From an uncultured Verrucomicrobiota bacterium (lineage in GTDB: Bacteria > Verrucomicrobiota > Verrucomicrobiia > Methylacidiphilales > Verrucolacustridaceae), in the NCBI GenBank assembly GCA_903956835.1, contig CAJBOM010000206.1:1-40429 (forward strand): a stretch of DNA of 40,429 nucleotides, read 5' to 3'. Both the position numbers and the translations under genes were made by a program. This document shows, piece after piece, positions 8,272-16,638 of the stretch (its first letter is position 1; each line of letters opens with the position of its first letter). The notes under the pieces were generated by a model. That model was not told the DNA's origin, did not search any database, and was given only the letters and a program-made list of their open reading frames with translations.

Positions 8272-8736
8272 ATGGCATATCCGACTAAGCTTCAGGAAAT
8301 CGTCTCATTGTTCGAGCATCTGCCCGACGAGGAGAAAAGGGAGAGTTTGGTCTCTTACAGTATGACGACCAAGGCGTGTGAGCCTGTGGATGGAGAAAAG
8401 TTTGATTTGGAGGATGTGCGTAAGGATGAGGAGTGTGCGGATACGGTAGGTGTCTTTTTGAAGGTGGATGAGGAGGGGAGGAGTCACTTTCGAATGACGC
8501 TGGGACCGCAGGTGCAGACGCTGACCAAAGCGATGGCGGCGATTTTGTGTAAAGGGTTGGAGGGGGTGACACCGAAGGCGGTGATGGAGTTGGCGAGTGA
8601 TTTTGTGCCGAAGATTGTGGGGGCGCAGTTGGTGCGGGTGAGGAGTCAGACTACCTATTATATTCTCTCTCGGATGAAGGGGATTTGTAAGGTTTGGTCG
8701 GATCGAAAAAGAGCTAGTCCAACTTCAAGTATCTGA
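8272..8736 (+). CDS. sufE: SufE-family sulfur acceptor protein
   Basis: A 154-residue SufE-like protein. In the family, SufE takes persulfide sulfur from the cysteine desulfurase SufS onto a single cysteine and passes it to SufBCD. The matching cysteine here is probably Cys55 in 'DEECADTVGVF', at the place where classical members read GCxSxVW. The downstream 'AILCKGLEGVTPKAVMELASDFV' segment matches the second conserved SufE block. The divergence around the active cysteine lowers certainty about exact function. It is separated from the downstream fur-sufC unit by an 84-bp AT-rich regulatory gap, so it may form its own transcript. No ribosome binding site precedes the ATG. Confidence 0.8.
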   Translation: MAYPTKLQEIVSLFEHLPDEEKRESLVSYSMTTKACEPVDGEKFDLEDVRKDEECADTVGVFLKVDEEGRSHFRMTLGPQVQTLTKAMAAILCKGLEGVTPKAVMELASDFVPKIVGAQLVRVRSQTTYYILSRMKGICKVWSDRKRASPTSSI

Positions 8737-8749
8737 ATATTAGATACTT
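8727..8749. promoter_or_regulatory. Perfect 8-bp inverted repeat overlapping the sufE stop
   Basis: AAGTATCT (8727-8734) and AGATACTT (8742-8749) are exact reverse complements around a seven-base centre, GAATATT. The left arm contains the first base of the sufE TGA. No T-run follows, so it does not look like an intrinsic terminator. It could be an operator for a dimeric regulator or a 3' mRNA hairpin. Confidence 0.5.
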
Positions 8750-8761
8750 AAAATACTTAAA
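8744..8761. repeat. Tandem 9-bp direct repeat ATACTTAAA x2
   Basis: Two exact, adjacent copies of ATACTTAAA lie at 8744-8752 and 8753-8761. The first overlaps the right arm of the inverted repeat at 8727-8749. Together with the Fur-type box they fill nearly the whole gap between sufE and the regulator gene. Confidence 0.55.
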
Positions 8762-8783
8762 CTCTCAGGCCTTCATTTAGAAT

Positions 8784-8811
8784 TTGATTTAGAATAATTC
8801 TAAACTATGTT
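8784..8811 (+). promoter_or_regulatory. Candidate promoter of the fur-sufCB-fdx-sufD-sufT unit
   Basis: TTGATT at 8784-8789, a 16-base spacer and TATGTT at 8806-8811 are a plausible sigma-70-type promoter nine bases before the fur-like ATG. The spacer coincides with the Fur/PerR-type palindrome, so a bound repressor would block RNA polymerase directly. Confidence 0.4.
8788..8804. promoter_or_regulatory. Fur/PerR-type operator palindrome
   Basis: TTAGAAT-A-ATTCTAA at 8789-8803 is a perfect 7-1-7 inverted repeat, and one further T/A pair extends it to 8788-8804. It fits the Bacillus PerR/Fur box pattern (TTATAATnATTATAA) except for one base per arm. A further half site TTTAGAAT lies upstream at 8776-8783, twelve bases from the matching left arm, so a second dimer could bind alongside. 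Its position directly ahead of a Fur-family gene suggests autoregulation and control of the suf operon. Confidence 0.7.
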
Positions 8812-8820
8812 GGTGGGCTG

Positions 8821-9258
8821 ATGAAGAGCCTTAAGCAAATGGATCGGGGCGCCCTAAGTGATGCTTTGGATCACGCTGGTCAGCGAACGACTCCCCAACG
8901 GGAGATGGTCTTCAGCGTCTTGTTGGACGAACGGAATCATCCGACAGCAGATGAGGTGTACACGCGGACAAAATCAAGGATGCCGACGATTTCGATGGCC
9001 ACGGTTTACAATTGCTTGGAAGCGCTGGTGACCTGCGGGTTGGTGAAGCAGGTGAATATTGAGAGAGAGCCGACGCGGTACTGTCCGAATCTTTCCCCGC
9101 ATGCCCATTTCCACTGTCGGGAGACGGGGCGGGTGTACGATGTGCCAGTGCCGGAGGGGATGATGAAGGATTTGGTGAAGGTGTTGCCTGGAAACTACAG
9201 CGCCGATTCGGTGGAACTGGTTTTTCGAGGACATCTGGAAAAAGGAAAAACAAAATGA
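8821..9258 (+). CDS. Fur/PerR-family transcriptional regulator
   Basis: A 145-residue Fur-family repressor with an N-terminal winged helix (about 12-85, '[13 protein letters not shown]', 'HPTADEVY', '[13 protein letters not shown]') and a C-terminal dimerisation and metal domain with '[15 protein letters not shown]' (94-108). His40 aligns with PerR His37. The position of PerR Asp85 is occupied by Cys88 ('TRYCPN'), so the regulatory metal site is altered. The CxxC pairs of the structural zinc site in classical Fur and PerR are absent. It heads the sufC-sufB-fdx-sufD-sufT unit and overlaps sufC by ATGA. With the palindrome in front of it, it probably senses iron, peroxide or cluster status and controls cluster assembly. 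Confidence 0.87.
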   Translation: MKSLKQMDRGALSDALDHAGQRTTPQREMVFSVLLDERNHPTADEVYTRTKSRMPTISMATVYNCLEALVTCGLVKQVNIEREPTRYCPNLSPHAHFHCRETGRVYDVPVPEGMMKDLVKVLPGNYSADSVELVFRGHLEKGKTK

Positions 9259-10010
9259 AGAACTCGCTCGAAATCAAAGGACTTAAAGCGTCAATCAACG
9301 GCACTGAAATTCTGCACGGGTTGAACTTGACGATTCCAAAGGGAGAAGTGCACGCGATTATGGGAAAGAACGGTTCGGGCAAAAGCACCTTGGCCAAAGT
9401 GATGGCGGGGCATCCTGATTATGAGGTGACGGGAGGAGATGTGTTGTTGGATGGAAAGACGATATTGGGTTTGGATCCAGACGTGCGGGCGCGGGAGGGT
9501 CTTTTTCTGGCGTTTCAGTACCCCAGCGAGATTCCTGGGGTGACGATTGCTAATTTCATGCGGGCAGCATTGAATGCGCGGCGTCCTGAAGGGCAGGAGG
9601 TCGATGCGGTGGAGTATTATAACGAGCTCTACAAAAAGATGGATCTGTTGAAGATCGATCGATCCTTCACTTCTCGGGCGGTGAATGATGGATTTTCGGG
9701 AGGGGAAAAGAAGAAGAACGAGATTTTGCAGATGGCGATGCTGGAACCGAAGTATGCGGTGCTGGATGAAACCGACTCGGGGTTAGATATCGATGCGCTG
9801 AAGATTGTTTCCCACGGGGTGAATAGCTTGCGGGGTCCGAAGATGGGTATTTTAGTGATCACCCACTATCAGCGTTTGCTGGATTATATCGTGCCCGACG
9901 TTGTGCACGTGATGGTGGATGGCCGGATCGTGAAGAGCGGCTCGAAGGAGCTTGCCTTGGAAATGGAAAAGAAAGGGTACGACTGGGTGGAAAACCTAGC
10001 GACTGCATAA
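9255..10010 (+). CDS. sufC: SufC, ABC-type ATPase of Fe-S cluster assembly
   Basis: A 251-residue soluble ABC ATPase. The Walker A motif GKNGSGKST is at 37-45, the SufC-type signature '[14 protein letters not shown]' is near 146-159 and the Walker B '[12 protein letters not shown]' follows. SufC binds SufB and SufD and drives the conformational change that opens the scaffold for cluster building. It starts inside the stop codon of the fur-like gene (ATGA) and is followed four bases later by sufB, so the genes are tightly coupled. Confidence 0.96.
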   Translation: MKNSLEIKGLKASINGTEILHGLNLTIPKGEVHAIMGKNGSGKSTLAKVMAGHPDYEVTGGDVLLDGKTILGLDPDVRAREGLFLAFQYPSEIPGVTIANFMRAALNARRPEGQEVDAVEYYNELYKKMDLLKIDRSFTSRAVNDGFSGGEKKKNEILQMAMLEPKYAVLDETDSGLDIDALKIVSHGVNSLRGPKMGILVITHYQRLLDYIVPDVVHVMVDGRIVKSGSKELALEMEKKGYDWVENLATA

Positions 10011-10014
10011 AAAT

Positions 10015-11436
10015 ATGAGCGAAGTAACAACCTTAGAAAAACCGGACCTGAAAATTGATCAGGATGAGGGAAACTTTTCCTATCCCGAGGATTACGCTTT
10101 TGATGCTGGGACGGGGCTGACGGAGAAGACGATCGATTACATTTGTGATGTGAAAGAGGATCCGGACTGGGTCCGCGAGTTTCGAAAGAAAGCGCTGAGG
10201 ATTTTTCGCGAGAAGCCTCTGCCGACTCATTGGGCGAGTAAGGATCTGGAGAATATTCATTTTGATGATTTTCGCTACTACCTATCGAAAGGGGCAAAGC
10301 CAAAGCGGACTTGGGATGAGGTGCCCGATGATGTAAAGCGGACCTTTGAGAGGTTGGGGATTCCGGAAAAGGAGCGGGCATTTTTGGCGGGGGTGGAAGC
10401 GCAGTTTGACAGCGAGGCGGCCTACTCCAACATTAAGAAGGCGGTGGCGGAGCAGGGGGTGATCTTTGTGGGGAGCCGGGAGGGTTTGAAGGAGCATCCT
10501 GAGATCTTTAGGAAGTGGTTTGGGAAAGTGATTCCTACGGCGGATAATAAGTTTTCCGCATTAAATAGTGCGGTCTTTTCAGGGGGCTCGTTTATCTATG
10601 TTCCGAAGGGGGTGAAGGTGAAGCACCCTCTACAGGCGTACTTCCGAATCAATGCGGAAAACTTCGGCCAGTTTGAGCGGACTTTGATCATCGTGGATGA
10701 GGGGGCGGAGTTGACCTACATGGAAGGCTGTACGGCGCCTAAGTTTGATTCGGTGACCTTGCATAGTGCGGTGGTGGAGTTGGTGGCGATGAAGGGCGCG
10801 AAACTACAGTACATCACGGTGCAGAACTGGAGCCCGAACGTTTTCAATTTGGTAACGAAGCGTGGGTTGGCGCATGAGGAGTCGGAGATCAAGTGGATTG
10901 ATTGCAACATTGGTTCGCGTTTGACGATGAAGTATCCCGGAGTGATTTTGAAGGGGCGGAAGGCGCGGGGCGAAGTTCTCTCGATTGCTTTGGCGAATAA
11001 TGGGCAGCATCAGGATACGGGTGCGAAGATGATTCATGCGGCAGATGAGACGACCTCGAACATTATTTCGAAATCGATTTCGATCGGTTCGGGTCGGGCT
11101 ACCTACCGAGGGTTGGTGCACATCCCGAGACATTTGAAGGGGTGTAAGAACAACACGGAGTGTGATGCCTTGTTGATCAATACGGAATCGAGGACGGATA
11201 CCTACCCTGCGATTGTGACACGGGGAGAAGGTAATTCCGTTCAGCACGAGGCGAGTGTTTCGAAGGTGAGTGCGGAGCAGATTTTTTACATGCAGCAGAG
11301 GGGATTGTCGGAAGGCCAGGCGATGAGCCTAAGCGTGAACGGGTTCGTCAATGAACTCGTCCGCCAATTCCCGATGGAATATAGTGTGGAGTTGAAACGG
11401 CTGATCGACCTCGAGATGGAGGGGTCGGTCGGTTAA
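10015..11436 (+). CDS. sufB: SufB, Fe-S cluster scaffold subunit
   Basis: A 473-residue SufB of normal length. Conserved features are visible: '[10 protein letters not shown]' (the counterpart of E. coli Cys254, which receives sulfur), 'NNTECDALL' (the counterpart of Cys405) and '[21 protein letters not shown]' (the His/Glu pair at the SufB-SufD interface). It forms the SufBC2D complex in the cytosol and assembles nascent clusters. It follows sufC by four bases and is followed by a ferredoxin gene and then sufD. Confidence 0.96.
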   Translation: MSEVTTLEKPDLKIDQDEGNFSYPEDYAFDAGTGLTEKTIDYICDVKEDPDWVREFRKKALRIFREKPLPTHWASKDLENIHFDDFRYYLSKGAKPKRTWDEVPDDVKRTFERLGIPEKERAFLAGVEAQFDSEAAYSNIKKAVAEQGVIFVGSREGLKEHPEIFRKWFGKVIPTADNKFSALNSAVFSGGSFIYVPKGVKVKHPLQAYFRINAENFGQFERTLIIVDEGAELTYMEGCTAPKFDSVTLHSAVVELVAMKGAKLQYITVQNWSPNVFNLVTKRGLAHEESEIKWIDCNIGSRLTMKYPGVILKGRKARGEVLSIALANNGQHQDTGAKMIHAADETTSNIISKSISIGSGRATYRGLVHIPRHLKGCKNNTECDALLINTESRTDTYPAIVTRGEGNSVQHEASVSKVSAEQIFYMQQRGLSEGQAMSLSVNGFVNELVRQFPMEYSVELKRLIDLEMEGSVG

Positions 11437-11469
11437 AAAAAGAATCCATCCAAGAGGAGAATAACGACC

Positions 11470-11703
11470 ATGGCCGATACCGCTAACCGCTACCCCGAAA
11501 ACATCGCGGGAGCCTACTACGTAGATAACCAGTGCATTGATTGCGATCTTTGTCGCGAAACTGCGCCAAACAGCTTTAAGCGGAATGACGATGGGGGCTA
11601 CTCTTTTGTCTACAAGCAACCGGAAAGTGCCGAGGAGCAGAAGCTGGCGAAAGAGGCGATGGAAGGTTGTCCGGTGGAGGCGATCGGCAGTAACGGCGTC
11701 TGA
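11470..11703 (+). CDS. Small ferredoxin inserted in the suf operon
   Basis: A 77-residue ferredoxin with a single cluster motif: CIDCDLC (CxxCxxC) near residues 22-28 and a distant CP pair in 'GCPVEAIG' near residue 67. The spacing fits a monocluster [4Fe-4S] ferredoxin of the Thermotoga/Bacillus type. Its position between sufB and sufD suggests that it supplies electrons for cluster assembly, or is itself an early client of the machinery. An AAGAGGAGAATAACGACC leader gives a good ribosome binding site. Confidence 0.9.
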   Translation: MADTANRYPENIAGAYYVDNQCIDCDLCRETAPNSFKRNDDGGYSFVYKQPESAEEQKLAKEAMEGCPVEAIGSNGV

Positions 11704-11710
11704 TATTTTT

Positions 11711-13108
11711 ATGGCGGGTAAAAACGGGCAAAGCCCTGTGGGCCAGAATGGGTCGGCACCTGTAGGTTGGTGGCAAGAGAGGAAAGCGGAGGCTTGGAAA
11801 AAGTTTCAAGCGATGCCGATGCCTCGACGGAGTGATGAGGATTGGCGGTTTGCCACAATTGATGCGATTCAGTTGGGGGATTTCCAGCCAGGGCAAAAGG
11901 GAAGTACGTCGGCCGAGGCCTTGCTGAAACGGAGTACGGCTTCTTTCCCGCATGCGGCCAAGGCGATCTTCTCGAATGACCGGCTTCTGCACATCGAAGG
12001 AGGAGAAGAGCTGGCGAAACAAGGGGTGGTTTTCGAATCTCTTGCGGGGGCTTTGCAGAAGCATCCCGCTTTGCTCGAGAAGCACTTTATGGCGCACCCG
12101 GTGGATCTGGGGGCACAAAAGTTTGCCGCCCTGCATGCAGCGAATGCATCAGCAGGGGTGTTGATTGTTGTGCCGAAAAACGTTGAGGTGAAGTTGCCGT
12201 TGGTTTCGTTTCATTGGTTGGATGGGAACGAGTCGGCTGTTTTTCCTCACACCCTTATCGTTACAGGGGAAAACGCGAAAGTGACGGTGGTGGATTTCTT
12301 GGGCTCGACTGAGGCGGGAGGGGCAGGATTGGCCTGTGGGCTAAACGATCTTCTGGTGGGGGCTGGGGCAAAGGTGGAGTACGTCAGCCTGCAGGAGTGG
12401 GGATCTAAGGTGACTAGTTTTCAGCTGAATTCGACGCGGGTAGAGAGGGATGGGGAGGCGCGAAGTCTTTTTGTGAATCTGGGAGCGGCCTATGCGCGAC
12501 AGGAGAGTCGGAGCACGATGGCGGGGAGTGGGGCGCGGAGCGAGATGCTGGGGCTATCCGTAGGTTCTGAGCGACAGGAGTTTGATCAGCGGACGTTGCA
12601 GTGTCATGACGTGCCGAACACGTGGAGTGATCTACTTTATAAGAATGCGTTGGATGATCGTTCGAAATCGATTTTCAAGGGTTTGATTCGGGTGGCGCCT
12701 GGGGCGGCGAAAACGGATGCGTACCAGAACAATCGGAATTTGCTCTTAAATCCTGAGGCGGAGGCGGACTCGATGCCTGGGCTAGAAATTTTGAATGATG
12801 ATGTGCGTTGCACGCACGGGGCGACGACAGGACAGATCGATCGGGATCAGCTTTTCTATTTGATGGCCCGGGGAATCGATCCTAGGACGGGGGCGCAACT
12901 TTTGGCGCATGGGTTCTTTGAAGAGGTGATTGCCCGCTTACCAGAAAAGGGGATTGGGGAGGCGGTGCGAGTGGCGGTAGCGGCAAAGTTTGCGGCGATG
13001 AGGACGAGACCGAAAAATGCGGAGAGGATTGTTGCTCGTCCCAAGGTTCAAGGTCAGATCGAGGAAGAGGCGTTGGATGTTCGGACGTTGCAGGGACTGG
13101 CAAATTAA
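11711..13108 (+). CDS. sufD: SufD, Fe-S cluster scaffold subunit
   Basis: A 465-residue SufD. The C-terminal half is the conserved beta-helix, with 'YKNALDDRSKSIFKGLIRV', 'AYQNNRNLLLNPEAEADSMP' and 'DDVRCTHGATTG'. The last holds the Cys and His that in E. coli SufD (Cys358, His360) help bind the nascent cluster. I chose the ATG at 11711, seven bases after the ferredoxin stop, because the open frame further upstream overlaps the ferredoxin. The N-terminal 20 residues are Gly/Gln-rich and look unstructured. Confidence 0.94.
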   Translation: MAGKNGQSPVGQNGSAPVGWWQERKAEAWKKFQAMPMPRRSDEDWRFATIDAIQLGDFQPGQKGSTSAEALLKRSTASFPHAAKAIFSNDRLLHIEGGEELAKQGVVFESLAGALQKHPALLEKHFMAHPVDLGAQKFAALHAANASAGVLIVVPKNVEVKLPLVSFHWLDGNESAVFPHTLIVTGENAKVTVVDFLGSTEAGGAGLACGLNDLLVGAGAKVEYVSLQEWGSKVTSFQLNSTRVERDGEARSLFVNLGAAYARQESRSTMAGSGARSEMLGLSVGSERQEFDQRTLQCHDVPNTWSDLLYKNALDDRSKSIFKGLIRVAPGAAKTDAYQNNRNLLLNPEAEADSMPGLEILNDDVRCTHGATTGQIDRDQLFYLMARGIDPRTGAQLLAHGFFEEVIARLPEKGIGEAVRVAVAAKFAAMRTRPKNAERIVARPKVQGQIEEEALDVRTLQGLAN

Positions 13109-13138
13109 GGAAAGCGGCGGATTGCTCGCAAAAATAAA

Positions 13139-13684
13139 ATGAAACCTGGAGATCAAACAAAGCTGTTACGGGAAGTGCCGGCGACAGCGATCCCTGCGGG
13201 GTCGCCGTTAATTTTACCAAAGGACACGGAAGTGACCTTGACTCAGTCGTTGGGGGGGAGTCATACGGTGGCGGGGGCGTTTGGATTGGCGAGGATTGAA
13301 GAGAAGGATCAGGATGCGTTGGGTCTATTGAAGGTGGTGGTGGTGGCTACGGAGGCAGACTCGAGCGAGCCGGCGGATGAGAAAAAGGTCTGGGAGAAGT
13401 TGAAAGAAGTTTTTGACCCAGAGATTCCTGTCAACGTGGTTGATTTGGGACTGGTTTACAGTGTGGAGTTGAAGCCTTTGGCTACGGGGGGATCGCGAGC
13501 GGAGGTAAAGATGACGCTGACGGCGCCTGGTTGTGGGATGGGCCCGACGATTCAGGCGGATGCACGCAATAAGGTTTTGTCAGTGGCGGGGGTGAAGGAG
13601 GCGGAGGTGGAGTTGGTTTGGGAGCCTGCTTGGACCCAGTCGATGATTAGCGAGGTGGGGAAAATGAAGATGGGCTGGGTGTAA
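13139..13684 (+). CDS. sufT: SufT, MIP18/DUF59-family Fe-S maturation factor
   Basis: A 181-residue protein matching the long SufT form: an N-terminal extension (1-75) with 'IPAGSPLILPKDTEVTLTQSLGG', then a DUF59 domain with 'FDPEIPVNVVDLGLVY', the conserved cysteine in 'APGCGMG' and the ending 'WEPAWTQSMISEVGKMKMGW'. SufT homologues assist maturation of Fe-S proteins, chiefly under high demand. It closes the suf operon, 30 bases after sufD. The cysteine desulfurase gene sufS that often accompanies it is not in this window. Confidence 0.93.
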   Translation: MKPGDQTKLLREVPATAIPAGSPLILPKDTEVTLTQSLGGSHTVAGAFGLARIEEKDQDALGLLKVVVVATEADSSEPADEKKVWEKLKEVFDPEIPVNVVDLGLVYSVELKPLATGGSRAEVKMTLTAPGCGMGPTIQADARNKVLSVAGVKEAEVELVWEPAWTQSMISEVGKMKMGWV

Positions 13685-13701
13685 GGAAAAGGGGGCGAGG
13701 A

Positions 13702-13715
13702 CGCGCTTACGCGCG
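13702..13715 (+). terminator. Possible weak terminator hairpin after sufT
   Basis: CGCGC-TTAC-GCGCG forms a five-pair GC stem 17 bases after the sufT stop. It is followed by the T-rich but interrupted GATGTTTGATTTT. The stem is short and the U-run imperfect, so it is only a candidate. Confidence 0.3.
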
Positions 13716-13811
13716 GATGTTTGATTTTGGATGTTTAATTTTTAATTATTTGAGAAGGTCGGACAGACTCCGATGCTGTGGAAGGGGTCGGACTCAATTG
13801 TTTCTAGGGTC

Positions 13812-13840
13812 TTGGCGAGGGGTGGGGGTTAGGGTAGGAT
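13812..13840 (+). promoter_or_regulatory. Candidate promoter of the alaS-rib operon
   Basis: TTGGCG (13812-13817), a 17-base spacer and TAGGAT (13835-13840) lie 14 bases before the alaS ATG. An alternative pair (TTGATT at 13721, TAATTA at 13743) lies further upstream in the AT-rich part of the 170-bp gap. I see no T-box or FMN riboswitch features in this gap. Confidence 0.3.
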
Positions 13841-13854
13841 TATCAGTTAGTTCT

Positions 13855-16638
13855 ATGAAATCGGCTGAAGTCAGAAAAGGGTTCTTGGAGTTCTTCCGTG
13901 GGAGGAGCCATACGATCGTGCCCTCGGCAAGTTTGATGCCGACTTCGCCGAATTTGCTCTTCACCAATGCGGGGATGAATCAGTTTGTCCCGATTTTTCT
14001 GGGTCAGGCTAAGTTTCCTCACTTCCCAGCACGAGCGGCTGACACGCAGAAGTGTATTCGGGCGGGTGGAAAGCACAACGATCTGGAAGACGTAGGGTTT
14101 GATACCTATCACCACACCTTTTTTGAGATGTTGGGAAACTGGTCGTTTGGGGACTATTTTAAAAAGGAGTCGATCGACTGGGCGTGGGAGCTGTTGGTTG
14201 AGGTGTGGAAATTCCCGCCGAATCGGCTTTATGCGACAGTCTATAAGCCAGGGCCAGGAGATCCGGCGGAGTTCGATGAGGAAGCGCACGGCTACTGGGT
14301 AGAAAAGTTTAAAAAAGTGGGGCTAGATCCTGCCATCCATGTGGTGATGGGAAATGCGAAGGATAATTTTTGGATGATGGGGGAGACGGGGCCGTGCGGG
14401 CCGTGTTCCGAGGTTCACGTGGATCTGACGCCTGACGGAAAGACGCAGGGAAAGCTGGTGAACCAAGGGGATTCCCGTTGTTTGGAGATTTGGAACTTGG
14501 TCTTTATTCAGTTTAACGCTGAGCCTGGGGGTAAGTTTAAGCCACTCCCCGAGCGGCATGTGGATACGGGGATGGGGCTTGAGAGGGTGGCGGGAATTAT
14601 GGCGACGACGAATGGGTTTAAGAACTTCGCTGCCGAACCCTCGAACTATGATAGCGATCTGTTTGCTCCAATTTTCGCGGAGATCCAAAAGGAGTCGGGG
14701 CACAAGTACGGCGCGCGGGTACCCCAGAAGAGAAGTGATTTGAGTGGGGAAGAAATGAACGACTGTATCTTCCGGGTGCTGGCGGATCATGTGCGAACGT
14801 TATCCTTCTCGATTGCGGATGGAATTGTTCCTGGGAATGAGGGACGAAGTTATGTTTTGCGGAGGATTTTGAGAAGGGCGGTGATGTTTGGGCGTCGATT
14901 AAAGCTGCCCGAAGGGTTTCTGGCGGAGTTGTCGGGCACCTTGATTCGGACGATGGGGGAGGCCTTTCCAGAATTGAAAACGCACGAGAAGGATATTCGC
15001 TCGGTCTTGCTGGGAGAGGAGGCTTCGTTTTCGAGGACGCTGGAGAGAGGGTTGGCGATATTTGATAAGTTGACCTTGGAGCGTGGAAAGATGATTCGAG
15101 GGGAAGATGCCTTTGCTTTGTATGACACCTATGGTTTTCCTTTGGATCTGACTCAGTTGTTGGCAAGGGAGAGGGGGATGGAGGTGGATGGGGCAGGATT
15201 TGAAAAGGCGATGGAGGAGCAGAGGCAGAGGGCGCGGAAGTCGCAGTCGAAATCGACGATTTTGGTCGAGGATGCGAAAGGGCCAGATTGGCCGACTCAT
15301 TTTACGGGGTACGAAAAGAGTGAGGAGGGGAAGGTAGAGAAGTTTGAAGTGGAGGTGTTGGCGGAAGCGGGTGAAGAAGGATCGAAGGGCCGGGTTTATT
15401 TATCGCCGACACCTTTTTACGCGGAGATGGGTGGACAGGTGGGGGATACGGGTTGGATCGAGTGGGACGGGGGAAAAGTGAAAGTGGTGGCGACGGTGAA
15501 GGGAGCAGGGGGGGCGACGGTGCACCTAACGGAGCGGTTGATCGACGTGAAGGAGGTAAAGATACCATTGAAGGTTAAGGTGGATTCGGAGCGTAGGGGA
15601 AGGATTGAGGCTCATCACACGGCGACGCATTTACTGCACTGGGCTTTGCGGGAGGTGTGTGGGCTCGGCGTGAGGCAGAAGGGTTCCTATGTGGGACCGG
15701 ATCGGTTGCGTTTTGATTTTTCCCACTTACGAGGATTAACTGAGGAGGAGTTGGGAAGGATTGAGGAGATGGTGGAGAGCAAGACGAAGGCGAATGTGGC
15801 GGTGGTCTGCACGGAGAAAGCCTTTGCAGAAGTGAAGGATGATTCAACGATTTTACAATTCTTCGGAGACAAGTATGGGGCGACGGTGCGGGTGGTGGAC
15901 ATTGGTGGATTTTCGAAAGAGTTGTGCGGGGGGACTCATGCCAAGGCGAGCGGACTCCTCGGCTCGGTAAAGATTATTGCGGAGTCGGCGATTGCGGCTG
16001 GGGTACGAAGGATTGAGGCGGTGGCGGGAGTGGCGCTGGTGGATTGGTGCCATGAGGAGATGAAGAAGCAGGAGGAGAAGTGGGCTGCGTTAGAAAAGAA
16101 GAAGGCGGGAACAGCAAAACTTTCAATAGAAAGAGGGAAGGAGACTCCGGATGAGTTGTGGGATTTGGTTAAGAAACGAGATTTGGAGTTGGGGCTAGCG
16201 GAGGGGGCGATGCGGGAGGGGGACAAGCAGGCGGCAAAGGATCGAATGGTGGAGATGCAGAAGAGGGCGGAGCAGGATGGAAAAGATTTGTGGGCTAAGG
16301 GAACGATTTTGAGCGGAATCAAGTGGTTGGGGGCAGATATGGGGGAAGTGCCGAATGGATATCTTCCCGTATTGGCGGATCGGCTGAAGAGAGAGGGGGC
16401 GGTGGTGCTATTTTTGATTGGCAAAGAAGGTGGGAAAGTACCGATGGTTGCATTGTGTACTGCTGAGGCGGCCAAGAGGGTGCAAGCGGGAAAGATAATT
16501 CAGGCGGCGGCGGTGGAGGTGGGGGGCAAGGGTGGGGGTAGGCCCGATATGGCGCAAGGGTCGGGTGCGGACGCTACGGGAATCGGCAAGGCGTTGGCGG
16601 CGGCGGAGAAAGTAGTGAAAGCTGGGTTGGGAGTATGA
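13855..16638 (+). CDS. alaS: Alanyl-tRNA synthetase
   Basis: A 927-residue class II synthetase that charges tRNA-Ala. Visible landmarks are the N-terminal 'RKGFLEFFRGRSHTIVPSASLMP', the class II region 'YHHTFFEMLGNWSFGDYFK', motif 3 'DTGMGLERVA', the editing-domain 'HHTATHLLHWALREV' and its zinc-binding partner 'CGGTH'. The C-terminal part has the glycine-rich C-Ala end (GGKGGGRPDMAQGSG). I placed the start at the ATG at 13855, which fits the family N-terminus. The open frame to 13717 adds a non-conserved leader. The stop overlaps the ribBA start (ATGA). Confidence 0.97.
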   Translation: MKSAEVRKGFLEFFRGRSHTIVPSASLMPTSPNLLFTNAGMNQFVPIFLGQAKFPHFPARAADTQKCIRAGGKHNDLEDVGFDTYHHTFFEMLGNWSFGDYFKKESIDWAWELLVEVWKFPPNRLYATVYKPGPGDPAEFDEEAHGYWVEKFKKVGLDPAIHVVMGNAKDNFWMMGETGPCGPCSEVHVDLTPDGKTQGKLVNQGDSRCLEIWNLVFIQFNAEPGGKFKPLPERHVDTGMGLERVAGIMATTNGFKNFAAEPSNYDSDLFAPIFAEIQKESGHKYGARVPQKRSDLSGEEMNDCIFRVLADHVRTLSFSIADGIVPGNEGRSYVLRRILRRAVMFGRRLKLPEGFLAELSGTLIRTMGEAFPELKTHEKDIRSVLLGEEASFSRTLERGLAIFDKLTLERGKMIRGEDAFALYDTYGFPLDLTQLLARERGMEVDGAGFEKAMEEQRQRARKSQSKSTILVEDAKGPDWPTHFTGYEKSEEGKVEKFEVEVLAEAGEEGSKGRVYLSPTPFYAEMGGQVGDTGWIEWDGGKVKVVATVKGAGGATVHLTERLIDVKEVKIPLKVKVDSERRGRIEAHHTATHLLHWALREVCGLGVRQKGSYVGPDRLRFDFSHLRGLTEEELGRIEEMVESKTKANVAVVCTEKAFAEVKDDSTILQFFGDKYGATVRVVDIGGFSKELCGGTHAKASGLLGSVKIIAESAIAAGVRRIEAVAGVALVDWCHEEMKKQEEKWAALEKKKAGTAKLSIERGKETPDELWDLVKKRDLELGLAEGAMREGDKQAAKDRMVEMQKRAEQDGKDLWAKGTILSGIKWLGADMGEVPNGYLPVLADRLKREGAVVLFLIGKEGGKVPMVALCTAEAAKRVQAGKIIQAAAVEVGGKGGGRPDMAQGSGADATGIGKALAAAEKVVKAGLGV

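Noticed and set aside
13685-13854. A possible FMN riboswitch or T-box in front of alaS and the rib genes.
   Set aside because: None of the conserved FMN-element stretches and no T-box TGGNACC-like sequence with antiterminator stem could be found. The gap is only 170 bases and the rib genes themselves are joined without gaps.
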